64,000 nt of DNA from Vibrio echinoideorum (GCF_024347455.1 NZ_AP025483.1:2790001-2854000), one strand, 5' to 3'. Shown: positions 19,022-28,863, counted from the stretch's first letter. Program-made: numbers and translations. The notes: a model not told the origin generated them from the sequence alone.

Positions 19022-19702
19022 CTACGAACGAAATAGTCGTGTGTATTGTGTTTCGTGCAGTGAACTTGCTAATGCCATTGATGGCGAAAAGCTGCCTATC
19101 ATCCAATCTTCTATCGAGCGTGCCTTTTCGATCACCTCAGGAAAGGTGTTAGTGATATTCATCAATGCCAACTGCCCATCGGTTTGCCCTAAAGGCACCA
19201 GTTTCACGCCTGCAGTAACGATATTTTCAAGCCAGCTCCATAAGTAACCTTGCTTGAGGCTTTCTAAATCAATATCCCAATGTTGCGCAGCCATACACAT
19301 ACCCAACAATTGATTTGGGTGACTATCAACAGAATCCACCAGCGAAATATCGATATCTAAGCGCTTCAATAAGGTGTTCAATGCATGCCCACGCTGCTTT
19401 TCTTCCGCTCGTAATTCACTGGTTTCACGGCTTGAGTACAAGTAGTTACACCAGTGCTCAACCTCATCAAGTTCACCCTTTTCTAGAGAGTGATAAAGGC
19501 GCTCTAAGATGGGTAATTCCAAGGTCGCCACACTGGAGCTGACGATGGTATTAAGCCACTGTTCCATACTATCGCGATTGGTCACCCACCCCGCTTCAAC
19601 CGCTAACTCGAGACCTTGCGAATAAGTGAAACCACCAATCGGCAACGATGGACTGATCAACTGAAACAGACGATAAATAGCGACATTTTCTGTTGTGTTC
19701 AT
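19022..19702 (-). CDS. ureF: Urease accessory protein UreF
   Basis: A 226-residue all-helical protein. It has the family pattern LYRLFQLISPSLPIGGFTYSQGLE near the N-terminus, the HPNQLLGMCMAAQHW segment in the middle and VPLGQTDGQLAL near residue 175. Family knowledge: UreF bridges UreD-apourease and the UreG dimer and gates nickel and carbamate delivery. The conserved C-terminal SPSMALASSLHETQYTRLFRS segment is the end that orders on UreD binding. The gene sits 40 bases after the nickel permease and just before ureG in the operon. The length is normal. Confidence 0.93.
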   Translation of the reverse strand: MNTTENVAIYRLFQLISPSLPIGGFTYSQGLELAVEAGWVTNRDSMEQWLNTIVSSSVATLELPILERLYHSLEKGELDEVEHWCNYLYSSRETSELRAEEKQRGHALNTLLKRLDIDISLVDSVDSHPNQLLGMCMAAQHWDIDLESLKQGYLWSWLENIVTAGVKLVPLGQTDGQLALMNITNTFPEVIEKARSIEDWMIGSFSPSMALASSLHETQYTRLFRS

Positions 19703-19742
19703 ACTCTGCTCTCTGTCTTCTAGAATCGAAAAACTCGAGAGC

Positions 19743-20339
19743 TTACGCGCCTAACAGCAATAGTGTGCTTACTGAAGCCACACCAACCGACATCCATTTA
19801 GAGTAAACCGCGCGGCCAACAAACGTACCGATAACCATTAATGCCAAAGCACTGATGCTCATACCGGTTGCGAACTGAGTCAGGTTGCTCGCAGCTTCAA
19901 CGCCGTGTGCGTAACCATGGAAAAACAACATAGCAATTGAAGCGACTAATACGCTGTTTACACGCTTGGTTGATGGTGAGAACACGTGCCATAAACATAG
20001 GCTGACGACGAACAGAGAAGCGATAATGGCAGGCTCAACAATCACAGAGAAACCTAAGGCTTGGCCAGCGATAAGCCCTACTACCAACGACGCCAATCCA
20101 CCGCCAATCAGAGCGGCTTTTATCTTGATTGAAAACGAAAGTGCGCCAATTAATAGACCGAAAGCGATCAGCATGATCAGATGATCCATGCCTGTCACCG
20201 GGTGAGTTAAGCCAGACATAAACGAGTGGGACTCATGAACCGAATTTGCTCCATGTCCTGGGTGAGCCAAAGCCATCGTTGATGTTGTTAGAGAAGTTAT
20301 TGTGAAAGTGCATAAGCCTGCAGCTGTTTTAAAGTTCAT
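19743..20339 (-). CDS. ureJ: HupE/UreJ family nickel permease
   Basis: A 198-residue membrane protein with an N-terminal signal sequence, a His-rich mature start (HPGHGANSVHESH) and six hydrophobic segments. The family motif HPVTGMDHLIMLIAFGLLIG is present near residue 47. Family knowledge: HupE/UreJ proteins import Ni2+ for hydrogenase or urease. The position inside the urease operon, between ureE and ureF, makes nickel supply to urease the clear inference. AAGGAAC precedes the ATG. The His-Gly-His start may collect nickel in the periplasm. Confidence 0.9.
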   Translation of the reverse strand: MNFKTAAGLCTFTITSLTTSTMALAHPGHGANSVHESHSFMSGLTHPVTGMDHLIMLIAFGLLIGALSFSIKIKAALIGGGLASLVVGLIAGQALGFSVIVEPAIIASLFVVSLCLWHVFSPSTKRVNSVLVASIAMLFFHGYAHGVEAASNLTQFATGMSISALALMVIGTFVGRAVYSKWMSVGVASVSTLLLLGA

Positions 20340-20413
20340 CGCGAGTTCCTTGCGTTTATAGTTATTAATATTTGTTGTTATATAAATCGTTTAGTGAGTC
20401 ATCAATGACTCGA

Positions 20414-20866
20414 TTAATGATGGTGATGATGACCACCTGAGCGACCGCCATAAGCGCCGCCTTCTGGTTCAAACGGTTGTTTCTCGGTAGTCACTTTAGC
20501 GCCTAAGCCTTCAACCATTTCATCCAAAACATGGTCGTGTTGATAACGAACCCAACCCGCTTCCACTTGCAGCGGAACATGACGGTTACCAAGGTGGTAA
20601 GCCACTCGTGTTAACAGGAGCAGGTCTTCACAGTAAACAGTCGAAACGGTTTCAGGTGCCGCTTTCACTTCCACGACCAAGCCACATTCACTTGAGAGTT
20701 GTTCACCGCCACGCAAGATATGACCTCGTGGTAGAAACAGCCCTGCATTGCGCCCGTCATCTAGCATCACCTTAAGACGGCTTTTGATGCGGCTATCGAT
20801 CGGTAGGCTTAGAAAGCCATCTGGAGCCGTGTTCAACTCGGCTTGAATTTGAGTAAGTTCAATCAT
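20414..20866 (-). CDS. ureE: Urease accessory nickel metallochaperone
   Basis: A 150-residue protein with the UreE N-terminal peptide-binding domain (about 1-70, with DDGRNAGLFLPRGHILRGG) and the nickel-binding C-terminal domain (YHLGNRHVPLQVEAGWVRYQHDHVLDEMV, about 90-125). The tail is SGGHHHHH, five histidines, a metal-binding extension that is shorter than the long His tail of Klebsiella UreE. Family knowledge: it passes Ni2+ to UreG. It lies 170 bases after ureC, an unusually wide gap for this operon, and that gap is filled by 26-bp tandem repeats. Confidence 0.94.
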   Translation of the reverse strand: MIELTQIQAELNTAPDGFLSLPIDSRIKSRLKVMLDDGRNAGLFLPRGHILRGGEQLSSECGLVVEVKAAPETVSTVYCEDLLLLTRVAYHLGNRHVPLQVEAGWVRYQHDHVLDEMVEGLGAKVTTEKQPFEPEGGAYGGRSGGHHHHH

Positions 20867-20946
20867 GCTATTACCTCAATCTCCTTGTGAGATTTATAAC
20901 GTTCAAAATAGGGTCCCCAAAATAAGAGTGTTCAGTCAAAGATCCC

Positions 20947-21050
20947 TTAGCTCAGAGCTAAAACAGGAGTCTTCAGCTCAGAGTTAAAATGAGAGCCCTC
21001 AGCTAAGCCTTAAAACAAGAGCCTTCAGCCGATCTATTAAAACAAAAAGT
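20947..21050. repeat. Four tandem 26-bp repeats between ureC and ureE
   Basis: Four head-to-tail units of exactly 26 bases start at 20947, 20973, 20999 and 21025. The common pattern on the plus strand is T(C/T)AGCT.AG..TTAAAA followed by a purine-rich stretch ending AG(C/T)C(C/T) in the first three. Unit 4 is the most diverged and covers the ureC stop codon and its last four codons. There are no spacers, so it is not a CRISPR. Confidence 0.75.
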
Positions 21051-22740
21051 ACCGCTGAGCCATTGGCAGTTCTTCAGCAGGCTCACATGTCAGCAGCTCC
21101 CCATCGGCGCGCACTTGATACGTCTGAGAATCCACCTCAATCTTCGGCATCCAATCATTGAGTTTCATGTCGGCTTTGCTGATGTTTCGGCAGTTACTTA
21201 CTACGCCAATCAAGCTCTGCAGACCCAACTGTTTATCAATATTCTGCGCTTTGGCTTCCTTAGAGACAAACAGCATTGATGTGTTTTGACATGCCTTTCC
21301 GTAGCTACCAAACATAGAGCGGTAGTGAACTGGTTGAGGGGTTGGGATTGAAGCGTTTGGGTCACCCATCGGCGCCATGGCGATCATGCCGCCTTTCAAA
21401 ATCACACTGGGTTTCACACCAAAGAAAGCGGGCTTCCACAACACTAAGTCTGCTAATTTCCCGGCTTCGATAGAACCGATTTCATGCGACATGCCATGAG
21501 TGATCGCTGGATTGATGGTGTACTTAGCGACATAACGTCTTAGACGGAAGTTATCGCTGTAGTCTGAATCTTCTTTTAGGCTGCCACGCTGTACTTTCAT
21601 CTTGTGCGCGGTTTGCCAAGTTCGAGTTATTACTTCACCCACTCGCCCCATCGCTTGAGAATCCGAAGCGATCATAGAGAACGCGCCTAAATCATGAAGA
21701 ATGTCTTCAGCGGCAATGGTTTCACGACGAATACGCGACTCGGCGAACGCCACATCTTCAGCAATAGACGGGGAAAGATGGTGACATACCATCAACATGT
21801 CCAAATGCTCATCGACGGTGTTTATGGTGTAAGGTCGTGTTGGGTTAGTTGAAGAAGGTAGAACGTTCGGCTCACCTGCAGCACGAATAATATCAGGAGC
21901 ATGACCACCGCCCGCACCTTCGGTGTGATAGGTATGAATCACGCGGTCGCCGATTGCGCCAAGTGTCGATTCAACAAAGCCAGATTCATTCAAGGTATCG
22001 GTATGAATCGCAACTTGTACGTCCATCTCGTCAGCAACGCTCAAGCAGGTATCGATTGACGCAGGTGTGGTTCCCCAGTCTTCGTGCAACTTCAAACCGA
22101 CTGCGCCCGCTGCAACTTGCTCGCGCAGTGCTTCAGGCTGACTTGCATTGCCTTTACCTAACAAACCAAAATTCATTGGGAACTGATCGAGCGATTCCAG
22201 CATGCGATGCATGTTCCAAGGGCCCGGCGTACATGTGGTTGCGTTGGTCCCTGTGTTTGGCCCTGTACCACCGCCGATCATGGTAGTAACGCCGGATACC
22301 AACGCCTCTTCAATTTGTTGTGGGCAGATAAAATGAATGTGTGAATCAATACCACCAGCCGTCAAGATTGAACCTTCACCCGCTAAAATTTCGGTGCCCG
22401 GGCCAATCACAATATCAACACCCGGTTGAACATCTGGGTTGCCCGCTTTGCCTAATGCCAGAACTCGGCCATCTTTGATTGCGACATCGGCTTTTACGAT
22501 GCCCCAGTAATCCAACACAATCGCATTAGTGATCACCAAATCTGGAGTTTCGGCACTTGGACGTTGGCTTTGCCCTTGTCCATCACGGATAACTTTACCG
22601 CCGCCGAACTTCACTTCGTCGCCGTATACGGTGTAATCCTTTTCAACTTCTAGCCATAAATCGGTGTCAGCAAGACGCACTCGGTCTCCAACTGTTGGCC
22701 CGAACATTTCGGCGTAAGCCTGTCTGGATATCGTCGCCAT
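21037..22740 (-). CDS. ureC: Urease alpha (catalytic) subunit
   Basis: A 567-residue catalytic subunit that hydrolyses urea to ammonia and carbamate with a di-nickel centre. Visible active-site parts are the paired histidines in [14 protein letters not shown], the carbamylated lysine in [12 protein letters not shown], the substrate and nickel histidines in [10 protein letters not shown] and [15 protein letters not shown], the mobile flap [20 protein letters not shown], and the nickel Asp in [11 protein letters not shown]. The ATG at 22740 opens [23 protein letters not shown], the conserved start. A TTG six bases upstream is rejected. AAAGGA lies at good spacing. It follows ureB by about 40 bases. 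Confidence 0.98.
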   Translation of the reverse strand: MATISRQAYAEMFGPTVGDRVRLADTDLWLEVEKDYTVYGDEVKFGGGKVIRDGQGQSQRPSAETPDLVITNAIVLDYWGIVKADVAIKDGRVLALGKAGNPDVQPGVDIVIGPGTEILAGEGSILTAGGIDSHIHFICPQQIEEALVSGVTTMIGGGTGPNTGTNATTCTPGPWNMHRMLESLDQFPMNFGLLGKGNASQPEALREQVAAGAVGLKLHEDWGTTPASIDTCLSVADEMDVQVAIHTDTLNESGFVESTLGAIGDRVIHTYHTEGAGGGHAPDIIRAAGEPNVLPSSTNPTRPYTINTVDEHLDMLMVCHHLSPSIAEDVAFAESRIRRETIAAEDILHDLGAFSMIASDSQAMGRVGEVITRTWQTAHKMKVQRGSLKEDSDYSDNFRLRRYVAKYTINPAITHGMSHEIGSIEAGKLADLVLWKPAFFGVKPSVILKGGMIAMAPMGDPNASIPTPQPVHYRSMFGSYGKACQNTSMLFVSKEAKAQNIDKQLGLQSLIGVVSNCRNISKADMKLNDWMPKIEVDSQTYQVRADGELLTCEPAEELPMAQRYFLF

Positions 22741-22779
22741 GATCAATCCTTTGTTGTTTTCATTATTCCGTGGGAGCGT

Positions 22780-23115
22780 TTAGAGCTTGCCCATCACCTT
22801 TCCTTGGAAGCCATAGATCTCTAACTTACCGGCGTAACGCACTAACTCGACGCTGCGCGACTGACCCGGCTCAAAGCGGGTTGCAGTGCCCGCAGGGATA
22901 TTGAGTCGAAAGCCTTTAGTGGCTTCTCGGTCAAAGATCAGCGAAGGGTTTGCTTCATAGAAGTGGTAATGAGAGCCAATTTGAACAGGACGATCGCCAA
23001 TGTTTTGCACCTTAACGGACGTCGTCTCACGGCCTTCATTGAGAATGATGTCACCGGGAGCGGTTTCTACTTTTCCGGGAACGAATCCTGAGTATTGTTT
23101 TGTGGAACCAGCCAT
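22780..23115 (-). CDS. ureB: Urease beta subunit
   Basis: A 111-residue structural subunit with the conserved pattern GEVxxxxGDIxLN-like start ([19 protein letters not shown]), [21 protein letters not shown] and [22 protein letters not shown]. Family knowledge: UreB packs with UreA and UreC in the (UreABC)3 assembly and covers the active-site flap. AGGGAG precedes the ATG. Only 11 bases separate it from ureA, so translation is probably coupled. The separate small subunits are the arrangement of most bacteria, unlike the fused form of Helicobacter. Confidence 0.97.
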   Translation of the reverse strand: MAGSTKQYSGFVPGKVETAPGDIILNEGRETTSVKVQNIGDRPVQIGSHYHFYEANPSLIFDREATKGFRLNIPAGTATRFEPGQSRSVELVRYAGKLEIYGFQGKVMGKL

Positions 23116-23126
23116 ATTACTTCTCC

Positions 23127-23429
23127 CTACACGATAGGTTCATGAACGGTCACCAGCTTGGTGCCATCAGGAAAAGTGGCTTCGACTTGTACATCAGGGA
23201 TCATGGAAGGGATCCCCTCCATAACGTCATCGACGGTAAGCAATGTGCGTCCAAAATCCATCAATTCCGAAACGGTTTTACCCTCGCGGGCACCTTCAAG
23301 AATGGCACTGCTGATCAGCGCAATAGATTCTGGGTAGTTGAGTTTTAAGCCTTTTTGTTTGCGCTGCTGTGCCAGCATTCCTGCGCAGAAGATAAGTAGC
23401 TTATCTTTTTCTCTTGGTGTTAATTCCAT
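23127..23429 (-). CDS. ureA: Urease gamma subunit
   Basis: A 100-residue structural subunit, full length for the family. It carries the family opening [20 protein letters not shown], the stretch [26 protein letters not shown] and the end [12 protein letters not shown]. Family knowledge: UreA forms the trimer core with UreB and UreC in the cytosol. It is the first structural subunit gene, 133 bases after ureD. That gap contains a purine-pyrimidine alternation (GAGGGC / GCCCTC) that could form a small hairpin. Confidence 0.97.
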   Translation of the reverse strand: MELTPREKDKLLIFCAGMLAQQRKQKGLKLNYPESIALISSAILEGAREGKTVSELMDFGRTLLTVDDVMEGIPSMIPDVQVEATFPDGTKLVTVHEPIV

Positions 23430-23562
23430 TTAGCCGCCCGCTGTTAGTGTTGTTTTCTTAGTGCTCAAAAACGCATGAGCAGTAAGTGGGATTCAAACAC
23501 AGCAAGCTTTAAAAAATGTACCGAGGGCCGGAAGTCGCCCTCGGTACAAAAAGGGCTAATCG

Positions 23563-24510
23563 CTAAGTCGCCCAAATCCTTGGTAAATCAGGAGTCGTAC
23601 CACACAAATGAGAGCGAGTTGCTTGCCATACCTGACCAAAGGCTTGGAGGATGTCTTCACTCCAATACCCCAAGGCTCGCACCACAATCAATCCCTCTAT
23701 TTGCGTCGCACCCATTATTAATGTGGGCTCATTCGGCATTTTCGATGTAACTGATTGCTGTGAAGCTTGCTGTGTAATAGATAAGAGCAAGCTCTGTACC
23801 AACTCTAAATCTTGCTTCTCATTTGACGTAATATAAAAGGTACCCATCATTGAAAAATCGAGTAAGCCCATATTTATCATGAGCTTATCGCCACCATGAA
23901 AATTAAAACCTTCGGTGAGAAGCCTTTGATTATCAAGATAGATTTCCGTTTTCCCAACAAGGTGACCATGCTCAAATCCCTCATTCTGTGCAGGTCGCCC
24001 AAAACAGTGCATCTCCCAACCCCAAAACTGTGCACCCTTTTCTAGCCGAATTTCAGTGTCTAAACGTACGTGTGCATTAGGGAAAAAAATGTTCTCTTGC
24101 GGCATCCATTCTAAGCGTGCATCTTTCTTCACTCGCAGTGTCTGCTTCTGCTTGGCGTACTTATTATTAGAACGATAAAACTTAGTGGCACCGGGTGTCG
24201 TAATCAGCGTATGAGCGCCACTTTCTATGGTCGCTTCAATGTTGAGAGTGTCACCACCTACTACTCCGCCGGGGGGATGGAGTAAATAGGTGTGACACGT
24301 TTCCCCATCAGGATACAAGGGGCGTTGCACCGCAAGCGGACCAGACTGCTGACGATTCTTTAAAACGATTTTATCACCACGGTCGACAAAGGTGAGGTTT
24401 AAGCTCGCCTGCCAACCGTCTCGAATATCTTGTTCAATGGTTTCATTCAGAGACAAAGCCTCGGCTAAAGAAGCGTCCCTTTCTTCGCTCAAAGAAAATA
24501 AAGCACTCAT
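23563..24510 (-). CDS. ureD: Urease accessory protein UreD
   Basis: A 315-residue protein with the UreD signatures LYPDGETCHTYLLHPPGGVVGGDTL (about residue 85), TTPGATKFYRS (about 130) and EWMPQENIFFPNAH. Family knowledge: UreD (UreH in Helicobacter) docks on apo-urease and provides a tunnel through which nickel reaches the active site with UreF and UreG. Its ATG overlaps the urtE stop in an ATGA junction, so transporter and enzyme genes are translationally coupled. That is direct evidence that import and hydrolysis form one operon here. Confidence 0.94.
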   Translation of the reverse strand: MSALFSLSEERDASLAEALSLNETIEQDIRDGWQASLNLTFVDRGDKIVLKNRQQSGPLAVQRPLYPDGETCHTYLLHPPGGVVGGDTLNIEATIESGAHTLITTPGATKFYRSNNKYAKQKQTLRVKKDARLEWMPQENIFFPNAHVRLDTEIRLEKGAQFWGWEMHCFGRPAQNEGFEHGHLVGKTEIYLDNQRLLTEGFNFHGGDKLMINMGLLDFSMMGTFYITSNEKQDLELVQSLLLSITQQASQQSVTSKMPNEPTLIMGATQIEGLIVVRALGYWSEDILQAFGQVWQATRSHLCGTTPDLPRIWAT

Positions 24511-25202
24511 ACGGTCAGGTACTCCTTGATCAAGGATTCATTGAGCCCTTTCATTTCTCCTTCCGCGACCTGACGTCCGCGGTCAAGAATGCAGAAGCGA
24601 TCACCAACCTTGCGAGCAAACGGCAGCTTCTGTTCAACCAACAGAACCGTAAGTCCCATCTTCTCATTGAGCATGCGAATGATGTCGCCAATCTCTTGCA
24701 CTATATTAGGTTGAATACCTTCTGTCGGTTCATCCAAGATCAATAGCTTAGGGTTAACCACCAACGCACGACCAATCGCGAGCTGTTGTTGCTGACCACC
24801 AGATAAGTCGCCACCACGTCGATGCAGCATCTCTTTTAACACTGGAAAGATATCGAATATGAACTCTGGGATCTTACGGTCACCCTTGTCGCGAATCGGC
24901 AAACCTACTTCTAGATTTTCTTGCACAGTAAGCATCGGAAAGATCTGACGGCCTTGCGGCACATAACCGATTCCTTGGCGAGCACGATCTTCGGCATCGG
25001 TTTTCAAAAGCGATTCACCCGATAACGAAATGTCACCACTTTTGACTTTAACTAGCCCCATGATGCATTGCAGAAGAGTCGTTTTACCAACGCCATTGCG
25101 TCCCATCAATACCGTGCATTTGCCTTCTGGGATCTGCATGTCTAAATCCCACAATGTATGGCTCTCACCGTAATATTGATTAACTGATTTAACCTCTAGC
25201 AT
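24507..25202 (-). CDS. urtE: Urea ABC transporter ATP-binding subunit UrtE
   Basis: A 231-residue LivF-type ATPase. Walker A is GRNGVGKTTLLQ, the Q-loop region reads GYVPQGRQIFPMLTVQENL, the signature is LSGGQQQQLAIGRAL, and Walker B is LLILDEPTEGIQPN. The start at 25202 (MLEVKSVNQYYGESHTLWD) is chosen because it matches the family N-terminus and has GGAG upstream. An upstream frame extension overlapping urtD has no homology. Family knowledge: UrtE and UrtD power urea import through UrtB and UrtC. The urtD stop lies just before this ATG. The 3' end overlaps ureD by four bases. Confidence 0.93.
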   Translation of the reverse strand: MLEVKSVNQYYGESHTLWDLDMQIPEGKCTVLMGRNGVGKTTLLQCIMGLVKVKSGDISLSGESLLKTDAEDRARQGIGYVPQGRQIFPMLTVQENLEVGLPIRDKGDRKIPEFIFDIFPVLKEMLHRRGGDLSGGQQQQLAIGRALVVNPKLLILDEPTEGIQPNIVQEIGDIIRMLNEKMGLTVLLVEQKLPFARKVGDRFCILDRGRQVAEGEMKGLNESLIKEYLTV

Positions 25203-25203
25203 C

Positions 25204-26046
25204 CTATTCTCCGAGATAAACTTGTTTAACTTCAGGGTGAGCTTGCACTTGATCCATGGTGCCTTCGGCCAACACGTGACCTTGATGAAGTACGGTGACA
25301 TGGCTAGCGATTGAACGAACGAAATCCATATCGTGTTCAACAACGACTACAGAGTGTTTGCCTGCCAGTGAGTTAAGTAACTCCGATGTACGATCCATCT
25401 CTTGGTGAGTCATACCTGCAACGGGCTCATCCACCAGTAACAGCTTGGGGTTTTGCATCAATAACATGCCGATCTCTAACCACTGCTTTTGTCCGTGAGA
25501 GAGATTTCCAGCCAAGTTGGCGGCTTCGTCTTTTAGGTGAATCAGTTCAAGTACCGAGGTGAGCTTGTCCTTCTGCTCACCAGACATCACAGCAGTAAAA
25601 GTAGACCAAACCGAGCGATCGTCCGCCATGGCTAATTCAAGGTTTTGCCACACGGTTAAACATTCAATCACAGTCGGCTTTTGAAACTTACGTCCAACTC
25701 CAGCATTGGCAATTTCCGCTTCATTCATCTTCAATAAGTTAATGTTCGAGCCTAACCACACATCACCAGTATCTGGCTTTGTTTTACCCGTGATGATGTC
25801 CATCATGGTGGTTTTACCCGCGCCATTGGGACCGATGATGCAGCGCAGTTCGCCTTCTTTGATATAAAGATTGAGGTCGTTTATCGCTTGGAAACCATCG
25901 AAGCTTTTGTTAACGCCTTCCACGTACAACAACACGTTATGACGGGTATCGATGGCGGGATGAACATCAGGCTTGAGGTAATTAAAGACTTCGTCTCGGC
26001 GAGTGAAGGCTTGAACCGATTCCTTAACGTTATTAAATGTGGTCAT
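25204..26046 (-). CDS. urtD: Urea ABC transporter ATP-binding subunit UrtD
   Basis: A 280-residue LivG-type ATPase. Walker A is GPNGAGKTTMMDIITG near residue 73. The signature is LSHGQKQWLEIGMLL, with His in place of the second Gly as is usual in UrtD. Walker B is LLLVDEPVAGMTHQE, followed by VVVEHDMDFVRSIA. About 35 extra N-terminal residues precede the domain (MTTFNNVKESVQAFTRRDE). Its ATG overlaps the urtC stop (ATGA), so the two are coupled. Family knowledge: the urea importer is a branched-chain amino-acid-type ABC system induced when nitrogen is scarce. Confidence 0.93.
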   Translation of the reverse strand: MTTFNNVKESVQAFTRRDEVFNYLKPDVHPAIDTRHNVLLYVEGVNKSFDGFQAINDLNLYIKEGELRCIIGPNGAGKTTMMDIITGKTKPDTGDVWLGSNINLLKMNEAEIANAGVGRKFQKPTVIECLTVWQNLELAMADDRSVWSTFTAVMSGEQKDKLTSVLELIHLKDEAANLAGNLSHGQKQWLEIGMLLMQNPKLLLVDEPVAGMTHQEMDRTSELLNSLAGKHSVVVVEHDMDFVRSIASHVTVLHQGHVLAEGTMDQVQAHPEVKQVYLGE

Positions 26047-27224
26047 GCGATCACCTCCTTGTTTTCTGACTGATCATCCTTATCTGATTTTCCTTGTCCC
26101 TTGCCTCGTGAACCTAACGCCTTACGCAGTTGTTGCCATTTCTCGCTAACAAAGCCAATCACACCTTGTGGGAAGTACATGGTCGAGAGAACGAATAGAC
26201 CACCTAGGGCGAAAAGCCACACCTCAGGGAATTCAACCGTAAACCAACTCTTGGCGTAGTTGATGATCAGCGCCCCAACGATAGCGCCAAACAGAGTGGC
26301 ACGACCGCCCAAAGCAACCCAAACCACTATCTCAATCGAGTTAAGCGGTGCAAACTCACCAGGGTTAATGATGCCGACTTGAGGAACATATAACGCTCCG
26401 GCAATACCCGCGATAATCGCAGACAAAACAAATACCCATAACTTGATGCCATCAACGTCGTAGCCCATAAACCGAGTGCGAGACTCGGTATCACGAATCG
26501 CCAGTGCCACACGACCTAAGCGGCTTGTCACCACCATGCGACACGCGATGTAACTTAGAATGAGCGAGATGCCAGTCGCGACAAACAGGCCAATCTTGAC
26601 GGCATCACTCTGCAAGCTCAGGCCAATGATGTCTTTGAAGTCCGTCAGTCCGTTGTTGCCACCAAAGCCCATCTCGTTACGAAAGAATGCCAACATCAAT
26701 GCGTACGTTAACGCTTGAGTCATGATAGAAAGATAAACACCGGACACACGAGAGCGGAAAGCAAGATAACCAAACAGGTAAGCCAACGCGCCCGGCACCA
26801 ACACCACCATCAGACAAGCAAACCAGAACTGATCGAAGCCCTGCCAGAACCATGGCAACACCGACCAATCGAGAAACACCATGAAATCTGGTAGGACTGG
26901 ATCACCATATACCCCACGGTCACCAATCTGACGCATCAGATACATACCCATGGCATAGCCACCAAGCGCAAAGAAAGCACCATGGCCTAAGCTCAAGATC
27001 CCGAGGTAACCCCACACAAGATCGAGTGCCAACGCCAACATTGCATAACTCAGGTATTTGCCCATTAATGAGATTGTAAAAGTCTCAACATGAAGCGGGT
27101 GTCCACTTGGCAACATGGTGTTAGCCAGTGGAATAAGAATCACGGCCGCAAGAATGGCAAGGATGGTCAGTTGGCCACCTTTGTCACCGCGCATCGCCGA
27201 AAGTACAAATGATTTAGACTGCAT
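26043..27224 (-). CDS. urtC: Urea ABC transporter permease UrtC
   Basis: A 393-residue LivM-type permease with about ten hydrophobic segments. Motifs include LDLVWGYLGILSLGHGAFFALGGYAMGMY and the EAA-like loop LAIRDTESRTRFMGYDVDGIKLWVFVLSA. The hydrophilic tail ends GKSDKDDQSENKEVIA. The start at 27224 (MQSKSFVLSAMRG) has AAGGA upstream. A longer frame would overlap urtB and lacks support. Family knowledge: it pairs with UrtB in the inner membrane to form the urea channel. The spacing to urtB is 10 bases. Confidence 0.92.
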   Translation of the reverse strand: MQSKSFVLSAMRGDKGGQLTILAILAAVILIPLANTMLPSGHPLHVETFTISLMGKYLSYAMLALALDLVWGYLGILSLGHGAFFALGGYAMGMYLMRQIGDRGVYGDPVLPDFMVFLDWSVLPWFWQGFDQFWFACLMVVLVPGALAYLFGYLAFRSRVSGVYLSIMTQALTYALMLAFFRNEMGFGGNNGLTDFKDIIGLSLQSDAVKIGLFVATGISLILSYIACRMVVTSRLGRVALAIRDTESRTRFMGYDVDGIKLWVFVLSAIIAGIAGALYVPQVGIINPGEFAPLNSIEIVVWVALGGRATLFGAIVGALIINYAKSWFTVEFPEVWLFALGGLFVLSTMYFPQGVIGFVSEKWQQLRKALGSRGKGQGKSDKDDQSENKEVIA

Positions 27225-27234
27225 GATGTTGTCC

Positions 27235-28863
27235 TTAACCTTCAGCCGCACGGCCACGTTGCGGGAACAGTCCGCGTGGACGTTTTTGAATAAACAGAAT
27301 GATGAAAACCAGTACTAGGATCTTGGCGAGAACCGCACCAGCCCATGGTTCTAAAATCTTATTAAATAAGCCAAGGCTGAGCCCTGCGACTAGTGTGCCC
27401 CATAAGTTGCCAACCCCGCCAAACACCACCACCATGAAAGAATCAATGATGTACGCCTGCCCCATATTTGGGCCAACGTTAGTCAGTTGAGAAAGCGCTA
27501 CACCCGCAACACCTGCGACGCCAGAGCCTAAACCGAAGGTCATCGCATCAACACGTTCCGATCGAATCCCCATCGCACGAGCCATACCACGGTTTTGAGA
27601 AACGGCACGAACCTGAAGGCCTAACGGTGTCTTTTTCAGAACCATCAATAACCCCATAAACACCAAACCACAGAACAGGATGATATAAAGTCGGTTATAA
27701 GTCAGAGATAGCATTGGGTTTAATTGAAGTGCGCCAGACATCCATTCAGGCGTGCTTACTGAGCGGTTCAATGGAGAGAAAATCGAGCGAACGGCTTGCT
27801 GCAAGATCAAGCTGATACCAAAGGTGGCGAGCAAGGTTTCTAATGGACGCCCATAAAGGTGACGAATCACGCTTCGCTCAATCGCAATACCCACTAAGCC
27901 AGAAACGATGAATGCTGCAGGAATAGAAAGTATCAGCGCTAAACCAATGTGATTCGGCATCAGAAGTTGCAATACATAGGTGGTGTAAGCGCCAATCATG
28001 ATCAGCTCACCATGAGCCATGTTGATAACGCCCATCACACCGAAGGTGATCGCTAAGCCAATACCCGCTAGTACCAATACCGAACCTAAACTCAAGCCAA
28101 AGAATACGGTTTCAACACCTGAGTACAGAGCTTGGCTTTGTTGATAATCGTCCATGGCACGTTCTGCTGCTGCGGTGATGCTTGGCTCTTGTTCAGTGTT
28201 AAGCAGTTGATTGAGTGTTTTCAGAACCACTGAATGTTTGAAGTCACCCACTCGTTCAATCGACGTTACTCGAGCTTCAGTTGTTGCACGGTTATCAAGC
28301 GACGTAAAAACAGCTAACGATAAGTCGATTAACTCAGTCACCTTGTCATCAGTCTCACTTTTTCTAAGTTCAGCTAAGCGACCGATAATTGCAGCGTCTT
28401 TAGTCCCCAGTAGGTCCAAAACCGCTTGATAACGCACATCTGAGTTACTGCTATTTAATCCAATTGAGGCAATTTCGCCACGTAAGATCCCGCGAAGTTT
28501 GTTGTTTACGCGAACCTTTTTAAACAGCTTGGCATTGTCGATATTAAGCGTTGAATCATCCCATACAGACTGAGCTGAAATGGCTGTTTTGGTGTTTTGA
28601 ATGAGGTAGAGCTGTTTATAATGTTCGGTTTTTTTATCATTGAAGTAATAGAGACTTCCGTTTAACCATCCATCTAAAATAGCCTTCGACACGTCTTCCG
28701 TTTGTGTCTCAATGATCCAATCAATGGCTAGCTCTTTATCCGATGTTTTTTTACCAACTAGCGCCTTGGTAAAGCTAGCTTCATCTGTTATTCCAGCAAA
28801 AGCCAACTGAGCACTGACCGCCATGAGCAACAGCGCCTTAAATACGTTTAATACGTTCTTCAT
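27235..28863 (-). CDS. urtB: Urea ABC transporter permease UrtB
   Basis: A 542-residue protein. It has a signal peptide (MKNVLNVFKALLLMAVSAQLAFA), then a soluble helical region of about 210 residues that is exported, then the LivH-type permease (from about residue 245, GLSLGSVLVLAGIGLAITFGVMGVINMAHGELIMIGAYT). The EAA-like loop contains RAVSQNRGMARAMGIRSERVD. The extra N-terminal region is typical of proteobacterial UrtB and absent from LivH. The start at 28863 is preferred over an upstream in-frame codon because of the signal peptide and an AAGGAAG site. It begins about 230 bases after urtA, behind a strong hairpin. Confidence 0.92.
   Translation of the reverse strand: MKNVLNVFKALLLMAVSAQLAFAGITDEASFTKALVGKKTSDKELAIDWIIETQTEDVSKAILDGWLNGSLYYFNDKKTEHYKQLYLIQNTKTAISAQSVWDDSTLNIDNAKLFKKVRVNNKLRGILRGEIASIGLNSSNSDVRYQAVLDLLGTKDAAIIGRLAELRKSETDDKVTELIDLSLAVFTSLDNRATTEARVTSIERVGDFKHSVVLKTLNQLLNTEQEPSITAAAERAMDDYQQSQALYSGVETVFFGLSLGSVLVLAGIGLAITFGVMGVINMAHGELIMIGAYTTYVLQLLMPNHIGLALILSIPAAFIVSGLVGIAIERSVIRHLYGRPLETLLATFGISLILQQAVRSIFSPLNRSVSTPEWMSGALQLNPMLSLTYNRLYIILFCGLVFMGLLMVLKKTPLGLQVRAVSQNRGMARAMGIRSERVDAMTFGLGSGVAGVAGVALSQLTNVGPNMGQAYIIDSFMVVVFGGVGNLWGTLVAGLSLGLFNKILEPWAGAVLAKILVLVFIILFIQKRPRGLFPQRGRAAEG

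Noticed and set aside
20947..21050. CRISPR-like array
   Set aside because: Units are directly adjacent without spacers, are diverged from each other, and no cas genes are present.
22741..22746. TTG start six bases upstream of ureC
   Set aside because: The conserved family N-terminus begins at the ATG at 22740, with correct ribosome-site spacing.
25203..25343. Longer urtE with an N-terminal extension
   Set aside because: The extension overlaps urtD in another frame and has no family similarity.
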